From the NCBI GenBank assembly GCA_038319025.1, contig JBBQCW010000001.1, positions 1 to 64,000 on the forward strand: 64,000 nucleotides of DNA, written 5' to 3'. The notes beneath the pieces were generated by a model, which saw only the letters and a list, made by a program, of their open reading frames with translations, was not told the DNA's origin and made no database searches. The first letter of the stretch is position 1. Each line of letters begins with the position of its first letter. Shown here piece after piece: positions 58,966-64,000 of the stretch. A program made the translations under genes and the position numbers. The stretch is from JBBQCW01 sp038319025. Lineage in GTDB: Bacteria; Actinomycetota; Thermoleophilia; Solirubrobacterales; Solirubrobacteraceae.

Positions 58966-59232
58966 CTAGACCGACTGGCCGGCGCGGACGCGCACGGCAC
59001 GGGACTTCTTGCGGGCGCCCGTGTTGCGATGCAACGCGCCACGCTTGACGGCCTTGTCGATCATCGAGATCAGACGCAGATGTTCCGCGTCCGAGGTAGC
59101 GTCGTCGCCCTTGGCGACGGCCTCCTCGAGGCGTCGAAAGTACGTCTTGATGGTGGAGGTGTAGCGACGATTCTCGAGGCGTTCACGTTCTGCCCTGAGG
59201 ATGCGCTTCTTCTGCGAGTGAATATTGGCCAT
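58966..59232 (-). CDS. rpsT: 30S ribosomal protein S20
   Basis: 88 residues from the ATG at 59232: MANIHSQKKRILRAERERLE, then RRYTSTIKTYFRRLEEAVAK and MIDKAVKRGALHRNTGARKK. This is S20, a helical protein that binds 16S rRNA. An upstream in-frame extension exists but is not S20-like and lies beyond the promoter. rpsT sits between holA and murJ on the opposite strand, a common location near holA. A TATGAT box precedes it. Confidence 0.97.
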   Translation of the reverse strand: MANIHSQKKRILRAERERLENRRYTSTIKTYFRRLEEAVAKGDDATSDAEHLRLISMIDKAVKRGALHRNTGARKKSRAVRVRAGQSV

Positions 59233-59244
59233 AAGCGACGCGGG

Positions 59245-59250
59245 ATCATA
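59245..59250 (-). promoter_or_regulatory. -10 box (TATGAT) of rpsT
   Basis: TATGAT, the closest match to the bacterial consensus in the window, ends 12 nt before the ATG. With no ribosome binding site between, the leader is about 5 nt or less. Confidence 0.6.
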
Positions 59251-59307
59251 GCGGCCGTACTGCCCATCGTGCGCCGCGGGGGGCAGGTGGCCACCCGCCC
59301 CGGTGCG

Positions 59308-59313
59308 TAGCAT
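59308..59313 (+). promoter_or_regulatory. Probable -10 box (TAGCAT) of murJ
   Basis: TAGCAT ends 7 nt before the GTG at 59321. It overlaps an upstream in-frame GTG (59303) and so argues for 59321 as the start. Confidence 0.5.
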
Positions 59314-59320
59314 CGTCGGC

Positions 59321-61300
59321 GTGACGAGCTCGGACAGCAGCGACCGGTCTGGAGGCCGGCGCAACCGGCGTCCGCCCGTGTCCTCGGGTGGTGGCTGGGA
59401 CTGGCCCGCGGCGGACAGCTACAGCTCGCCCGGGCCGGACCTGCCGTTCCGTCGCCGCACCGCGGTGGAGCGAGCCGAAGAGGAGGCCGCCGCTGCTGAA
59501 CCGATCGCGATGCCCCCGGAGATCGTCGGCAACCTGACACCGCCGGGGCCTCCCACGCCGGCGGCTACCGAAGCCGCCCCGCTCGTTGCTTCGTCGCCCC
59601 CGGACCCCGCTGCACGGTCTGCCGAGGCGACGCTGGCCCCCGATGGCTTGCCGTTATCCCTGGAGCCGCCGCCGACCGCGGCGGATCTGCCGATCGGGCT
59701 CGGCGAGGAGGAGATCGTTGCTAAGACCGGCGGGCGCATCGTCCGCAACACCGCGATCTTCTCGATCGCCACCGGGCTCTCGCGCATCGCCGGACTGGTC
59801 CGGGAGGTCGTGGCGTCCAGCTACTTCGGCACCACCGGACCCGCGTCGGCTTTCACGCTCGCCTTCCAGGTGCCCAACCTGCTGCGCAGCCTCGTGGCCG
59901 ATTCAGCGTTGAGCGCCGCCTTCGTCCCCGTCTTCACCGAGTTGCTGGAGCAGAAGCGACGAAAGGACGCGTTCCAGCTTGCGACCACGCTGCTGTTCTA
60001 CATCGTCGCCGGGCTGGGCCTGATCACGGCGTTCTTCATCTTCGCGGCCCCGGTGATCATGCCCATCTTCATCGGCCCGGAGTTCACGCCGTATCTGACC
60101 GACCTGACCATCGGCCTGAGCCAGGTCCTGTTCCCGATCGTGCTGTTCCTGGGCATCAACGGGCTCGTCGTGGGGATCCTCAACGCTTACGACCACTTCG
60201 CGATTCCCGCCATCGCGCCGCTGGTGTGGAACATCATCATCATCGTCGGGCTGATCCTGCTGAGGCCGCAGTTCCACGCCCGGGAGCAGATCTACGCGTA
60301 CGCGATCGCCGTGGTGATCGCGACTTTTGTCCAGTTGGCCATTTCCGTGCCGATGCTGCGCCGCGTGGGCTTCCGTTTCAGCCGTCGCATCACGTTGCGC
60401 GACGCCCGCGTGGGGAAAGTCTTCGTTCTGATGCTGCCGGTGACCATCGGCCTGGGGGTCATCAACTTCGACATGCTCATCAATTCGGGGCTGGGCACGC
60501 TCGTCTCCCGCTCGGCCCCGTCCGCGATCGACCGCGCGTTCCGGGTTTACATGCTGCCGCAGGGCATGTTCTCCGTGGCCCTGGCGACGGTTCTGTTCCC
60601 GGCTCTGTCGCGCTTTGCCGCCCGCAAAGACCTCGACGGGATGCGCACGATGCTGGCCACCGGTACACGCCAGATCTTCTTCCTGCTGATCCCCGCGGCG
60701 GTGTTTACCTTGGTGCTGGCCGAGCCGATCGTCCAGTTGATCTACCAGCGCGGGCAGTTCGGCCCCAAGTCCACTCAGGAGGTGTCCACCGCCCTCTTCT
60801 GGTTCAGCTTCAGCCTGCCGTTCGCCGGGGTCAACCTGCTGCTGACGCGCACGTTCTTCAGCCTCCAGCGGCCGTGGTATCCGACGGTGCTGGCCATGCT
60901 GAGCATGGTGGTCAACATCGTGATCAGCCTGCTGCTCTACAAGCCGCTCGGGATCGCCGGATTGGTCATCGGCACCGCGGCATCGAGCGCGGTGATGTGC
61001 GGCCAGCAGTTCATCGGCTTGCGGCGCCTCCTCGGCGGCCGTCTGGACGCGGGACACACGCTGACGGCCGTGATCCGCATCAGCATCGCCTCGGTGCTCT
61101 TGGGCGTCATTGCCTATGGCACGTGGTACGGACTGCACAGCGCACTGGGCGAGTCGCTTGCCGCTCAGGTCATCTCCGTCGGAATGGCCTCGATGACGGG
61201 CCTGATCGCCTACCTTGCCGCTGCACGCCTGCTGCGAATCCACGAGATGGAGCAGATCGAGAACGCCGTGCGCAACCGTCGCGCCGGGCGAACGGCGTAG
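59321..61300 (+). CDS. murJ: Lipid II flippase MurJ with long disordered N-terminus
   Basis: 659 residues from GTG 59321. The first ~120 residues are Ser/Gly/Pro/Ala/Glu-rich and probably unstructured. From ~135 the MATE/MOP-like flippase begins: TAIFSIATGLSRIAGLVREV, then SAFTLAFQVPNLLRSLVADS and ALSAAFVPVFTELLEQKRRK. The middle MLPQGMFSVALATVLFPALS and IYQRGQFGPKSTQEVS are also typical, with 14 helices in all. It moves lipid II across the membrane for wall synthesis, complementing the mre/mrdA/rodA unit. Monocistronic and divergent from rpsT. Confidence 0.94.
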   Translation: MTSSDSSDRSGGRRNRRPPVSSGGGWDWPAADSYSSPGPDLPFRRRTAVERAEEEAAAAEPIAMPPEIVGNLTPPGPPTPAATEAAPLVASSPPDPAARSAEATLAPDGLPLSLEPPPTAADLPIGLGEEEIVAKTGGRIVRNTAIFSIATGLSRIAGLVREVVASSYFGTTGPASAFTLAFQVPNLLRSLVADSALSAAFVPVFTELLEQKRRKDAFQLATTLLFYIVAGLGLITAFFIFAAPVIMPIFIGPEFTPYLTDLTIGLSQVLFPIVLFLGINGLVVGILNAYDHFAIPAIAPLVWNIIIIVGLILLRPQFHAREQIYAYAIAVVIATFVQLAISVPMLRRVGFRFSRRITLRDARVGKVFVLMLPVTIGLGVINFDMLINSGLGTLVSRSAPSAIDRAFRVYMLPQGMFSVALATVLFPALSRFAARKDLDGMRTMLATGTRQIFFLLIPAAVFTLVLAEPIVQLIYQRGQFGPKSTQEVSTALFWFSFSLPFAGVNLLLTRTFFSLQRPWYPTVLAMLSMVVNIVISLLLYKPLGIAGLVIGTAASSAVMCGQQFIGLRRLLGGRLDAGHTLTAVIRISIASVLLGVIAYGTWYGLHSALGESLAAQVISVGMASMTGLIAYLAAARLLRIHEMEQIENAVRNRRAGRTA

Positions 61301-61328
61301 CGGAGCGCGGCCGGAGCGGCCCCGTCCG

Positions 61329-61334
61329 TACTCT
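61329..61334 (+). promoter_or_regulatory. Probable -10 box (TACTCT) of lepA
   Basis: TACTCT ends 11 nt before the ATG at 61346; no purine-rich site lies between. Confidence 0.42.
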
Positions 61335-61345
61335 GTCCAGTAGCA

Positions 61346-63151
61346 ATGGCTGACCAGGATCACATCCGCAACTTCTGCATCATCGCCCACATCGACCACG
61401 GGAAGTCGACGCTGGCCGATCGCATCCTGGAGATGACCCGAACGGTCGACCCGCGCCTTATGAAGGCCCAGATGCTCGACTCGATGGATCTCGAGCGCGA
61501 GCGTGGGATCACCATCAAGGCCCAGGCGGTGCGCGTCTTCTACGACGCCAAGGACGGCGAGACCTACCAGTTGCACCTCATCGATACGCCCGGCCATGTG
61601 GACTTCAGCTACGAGGTCTCGCGCTCGCTGGAAGCGTGCGAGGGCGCGCTGCTCGTGGTCGACGCCAGCCAGGGTGTAGAGGCGCAGACGCTGGCCAACA
61701 CCTATCTGGCGGTCGACGCCAACCTTGAGCTGATCCCGTGCCTCAACAAGATCGACCTGCCCGGCGCCGAGCCTGAACGCGTGAGCGAAGAGGTCGCCGA
61801 CCTGCTCGGTGAGCCGGCTGAATCGATCAAGCGCATCAGCGGCAAGACGGGGGAGGGGGTCGCCGAGGTCCTCGAAGAGCTGATCGCCAAGGTGCCCCCG
61901 CCGTCGGGTGACCCCGACGCACCTCCGCGGGCTCTCATCTTCGACTCCGAGTTCGACCAGTACCGCGGTGTGATCGCCTACATCCGGGTGGTCGACGGCA
62001 CCTTCACCAAGGGCACAGCAATCCGCGCGATGCAGGCCGGCACCGAAGCCGAGATCGACGACATCGGGTTCTTCAGCCCGCAGATGGTGCCCGCCAAGTA
62101 CCTGGGCCCCGGTGAGGTCGGCTACGTGATCACCGGCATCAAGGACGTCACCCTCCTGCGGGTGGGCGACACGCTGACCACGCGCCATCACGGCGCCGTC
62201 GAGGCGCTGCCCGGTTACAAAGACGTCAAGCCGATGGTGTTCTGCGGCCTGTTCCCGATCGAGTCCGACGACTACGGCAACCTGCGTGACGCGCTGGAGA
62301 AGTTTTCTCTAAATGACGCCGCGCTGACGTGGGAGCCGGAGACGTCCGACGCCCTCGGTTTCGGCTTCCGGTGCGGCTTCCTCGGCCTGCTGCACATGGA
62401 CATCGTGCGCGAGCGCCTGATGCGTGAGTACGACCTTGAACTGCTGGCCACGATGCCCTCGGTCGAGTTCGACATCAGCCTCAGCAACGGCGACGAGTTG
62501 GAGATCCACAACCCGTCCGACATGCCGGATCCCGCGCGCATCTCCGAGATCCGCGAGCCGTACATCCGCGCCCAGATCCTGACGCCGAAGGAGTACGTCG
62601 GCCAGGTGATGGAGCTGTGCCAGGAGCGGCGCGGCGAGCACGCCGGGATGCACTACCTCAGCTCCGAGCGCGTGCAGTTGACGTATGACCTGCCGCTGGT
62701 GGAGATCGTCATGGACTTCTTCGATCAGCTCAAGTCGCGTACCCGCGGCTACGCGTCCTTTGACTATGAGATCACGGGCATGAAGCCTTCCGACCTCGTC
62801 CGCCTCGATGTGCTGCTGGCCGGCGAACCGGTCGACGCGCTTTCGATGTTGGTGCACCGCGACAAGGCCTACGACATGGGCCGAATGCTCACGGAGAAGC
62901 TGAAGGAGAAGATTCCGCGCCAGCAGTATGACGTGCCTATCCAGGCAGCCATAGGAGCGCATGTCGTCGCCCGCGAGACGGTCAAGGCCTTCCGCAAGGA
63001 CGTGATCGCCAAGTGCTACGGCGGCGATATCTCCCGTAAGCGCAAGCTGCTGGAGAAGCAGAAGGAAGGCAAGAAGCGGATGAAGCAGGTGGGCCGGGTG
63101 GAGATTCCCCAAGAGGCTTTCCTGGCCGTGCTGGAGCTGGGCGACTCGTAG
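61346..63151 (+). CDS. lepA: Elongation factor 4 (LepA)
   Basis: 601 residues, normal LepA length. G1 IIAHIDHGKSTLADRILEMT, switch I ERERGITIKAQAVR, G3 DTPGHVDFSYEVSRSLEACE, G4 NKIDLPGA. The C-terminal LepA-specific domain ends in GGDISRKRKLLEKQKEGKKR and GRVEIPQEAFLAVL. The missing EF-G domain IV and the unique CTD separate it from EF-G. It acts in translation under stress and in initiation or assembly. Monocistronic, with the cNMP-binding gene 69 bp downstream. Confidence 0.98.
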   Translation: MADQDHIRNFCIIAHIDHGKSTLADRILEMTRTVDPRLMKAQMLDSMDLERERGITIKAQAVRVFYDAKDGETYQLHLIDTPGHVDFSYEVSRSLEACEGALLVVDASQGVEAQTLANTYLAVDANLELIPCLNKIDLPGAEPERVSEEVADLLGEPAESIKRISGKTGEGVAEVLEELIAKVPPPSGDPDAPPRALIFDSEFDQYRGVIAYIRVVDGTFTKGTAIRAMQAGTEAEIDDIGFFSPQMVPAKYLGPGEVGYVITGIKDVTLLRVGDTLTTRHHGAVEALPGYKDVKPMVFCGLFPIESDDYGNLRDALEKFSLNDAALTWEPETSDALGFGFRCGFLGLLHMDIVRERLMREYDLELLATMPSVEFDISLSNGDELEIHNPSDMPDPARISEIREPYIRAQILTPKEYVGQVMELCQERRGEHAGMHYLSSERVQLTYDLPLVEIVMDFFDQLKSRTRGYASFDYEITGMKPSDLVRLDVLLAGEPVDALSMLVHRDKAYDMGRMLTEKLKEKIPRQQYDVPIQAAIGAHVVARETVKAFRKDVIAKCYGGDISRKRKLLEKQKEGKKRMKQVGRVEIPQEAFLAVLELGDS

Positions 63152-63220
63152 CTTTTTCCCGCAGCGCCGGGCGATCGGCGATGATCACGCTTCGCCTCAC
63201 GACAACCGCCTGGAGCAGCC

Positions 63221-63610
63221 ATGGATGCAGCGCGCCTGAAGTCGATCCCCGTATTTGCCGATCTCGGTGATGACGCGCTGAACAGCATCGCCGCGCTCGC
63301 GTCGGAGGTCTCGGTGCCGCAGGGCAAGCAGTTGGTTCGCGAGGGCGATTACAGCTACGACCTCCTGGCGATTGAGGAGGGCACCGCGAGCGTCGAGCGC
63401 GGCGGGGCCACGGTGGCCGAGGTCGGTCCCGGCGACGTGATCGGTGAGATCGGCGTGATCGAAGGCGAGCAGCGCAACGCGACCGTCACCGCGACGTCGC
63501 CGATGTTGTTGATTACGCTCGACCACTGGGACATCGGCAAGCTGAACCGGCAGGTGCCTGAAGTGGTCGCCCGCCTGCGCGAGCTGATCCAGGCGCGCCA
63601 GAGCGCCTGA
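63221..63610 (+). CDS. Stand-alone cyclic-nucleotide-binding domain protein
   Basis: 129 residues, a single Crp/Fnr-type cNMP-binding fold with no DNA-binding domain. It opens LKSIPVFADLGDDALNSIAA, and the phosphate-binding cassette is PGDVIGEIGVIEGEQRNATV, with Glu in GEIG and Arg in EQRNATV as needed to bind cAMP. A C-terminal helix (QVPEVVARLRELIQARQ) could pair with a partner. GGAG precedes the ATG. It would bind a cyclic nucleotide and act on an unknown partner. The window also encodes a class III cyclase (17.8 kb), an obvious but distant source. Downstream, the YcaQ-type gene is convergent. Confidence 0.88.
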   Translation: MDAARLKSIPVFADLGDDALNSIAALASEVSVPQGKQLVREGDYSYDLLAIEEGTASVERGGATVAEVGPGDVIGEIGVIEGEQRNATVTATSPMLLITLDHWDIGKLNRQVPEVVARLRELIQARQSA

Positions 63611-63620
63611 GCGTCCGAGG

Positions 63621-64000
63621 TCAGGCCACCGCGTCGGCCAGCGCCGCCGCCAGGTCGCCACGTGGGACGACCCTCACGCCCGACAGCCCGAGCCATCCCG
63701 CCATGAGCGCCAGCTCGGCCGCCAGTTCGGCCGCGGTCTCCGGCGGGGCGCCAGGCTGTGCATGCGCCGCTTGGACCCGCAGGACGCCGTCGGTGCGGTC
63801 GGCCTTCAGGTCGACCCGTGCGGCCAGTTCCTCGCCGAGCAGGAACGGCAGAACGTAATACCCGTGGATCCGCTCGGCGGCAGGGACGTAGATCTCCAGG
63901 CGGAACTTCATCCCGAACAGCTCCTCGGTGCGCGGGCGGAAGAAGACGAGCGAGTCGAACGGTGAGAGCAAGGCCCGGGCGCGGATGGCGCGCGGGCGGC
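63621..64000 (-). CDS. YcaQ-type winged-helix DNA glycosylase, 5' end beyond window
   Basis: The frame is open from the right edge to the stop at 63621 and gives the C-terminal ~126 residues. RALLSPFDSLVFFRPRTEEL, then FGMKFRLEIYVPAAERIHGY and YVLPFLLGEELAARVDLKAD, is the distinctive end of the crosslink-repair glycosylase YcaQ/AlkX family. A TTG within it (63971) is not the real start because the homology continues upstream to the edge. YcaQ removes bases to unhook interstrand crosslinks. Ten bp separate it from the convergent cNMP-binding gene. Confidence 0.9.
   Translation of the reverse strand, partial: RPRAIRARALLSPFDSLVFFRPRTEELFGMKFRLEIYVPAAERIHGYYVLPFLLGEELAARVDLKADRTDGVLRVQAAHAQPGAPPETAAELAAELALMAGWLGLSGVRVVPRGDLAAALADAVA

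Noticed and set aside
59903..62191. 762-codon minus-strand frame opposite murJ and lepA
   Set aside because: Spans two unrelated, well-supported genes in antisense and is dominated by His, Gln, Asp and Arg.

Overview
The window is a G+C-rich bacterial chromosome segment (roughly two thirds or more G+C by eye), densely coding, with many start/stop overlaps of the ATGA, GTGA and TGATG types. The gene order clpP-clpX, valS-folC, ndk, maf, mreBCD-mrdA-rodA-rng-rplU-rpmA, obgE-proB-proA-nadD-rsfS and leuS, comEA-comEC-holA, rpsT, murJ, lepA is a Gram-positive-type core chromosome. Together with the apparently leaderless promoters and several secreted repeat proteins, it points to a deep-branching actinobacterium, most likely Thermoleophilia (Solirubrobacter/Patulibacter/Conexibacter type). 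That placement is inference from gene content, not from a marker phylogeny.

Layout. Positions 1-19,200 are accessory: a P450 cut by the left edge, a TreT-like trehalose glycosyltransferase, a class III CoA-transferase, a secreted seven-repeat RCC1 protein, a SulP anion transporter with an ArsR-type regulator, an RlpA-like lipoprotein coupled to an FAD mono-oxygenase, a secreted protein joining a copper mono-oxygenase-like part to a blue-copper domain, a tandem universal stress protein, a speF-potE ornithine decarboxylation/antiport operon that looks imported, and a class III nucleotide cyclase fused to an apparently dead alpha/beta hydrolase. Positions 19,300-24,100 are the proteostasis block (tig, clpP, clpX), followed by a small XRE-regulator/nucleotidyltransferase pair. 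Positions 25,100-39,700 hold valS-folC, a 39-residue membrane miniprotein, a zinc-ribbon membrane protein, ndk, maf, the complete rod-shape operon, RNase E/G and ribosomal proteins L21 and L27.

Positions 40,057-40,620 are the only long non-coding stretch. They hold an 11-bp tandem repeat and three copies of a palindrome-bounded element. Positions 40,600-46,250 hold an SDR oxidoreductase, obgE, proBA, nadD and rsfS. Positions 46,300-54,600 hold an NHL-propeller exoprotein, a membrane protein, tRNA-Ala(GGC), a coiled-coil protein with an epoxide-hydrolase-like enzyme, leuS and a thioredoxin-fold protein. Positions 54,700-63,600 hold comEA-comEC-holA, two 43-bp twin palindromes, rpsT, murJ, lepA and a stand-alone cyclic-nucleotide-binding protein. 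A YcaQ-type winged-helix protein runs off the right edge.

Themes. Genes that open a transcription unit usually carry a TANNNT box 6-12 nt before the start codon and no Shine-Dalgarno sequence, whereas genes inside operons carry purine-rich sites. This suggests widespread leaderless transcription and was used to choose starts. No CRISPR array, rRNA operon, prophage or intact insertion sequence was seen. The best candidates for something undescribed are the pseudo-hydrolase/cyclase (with a cNMP-binding protein elsewhere in the window), the twin palindromes after holA, the three-copy element before the SDR gene, the copper protein at 11.8-13.2 kb, and the Shine-Dalgarno-sequestering palindrome before mreC.
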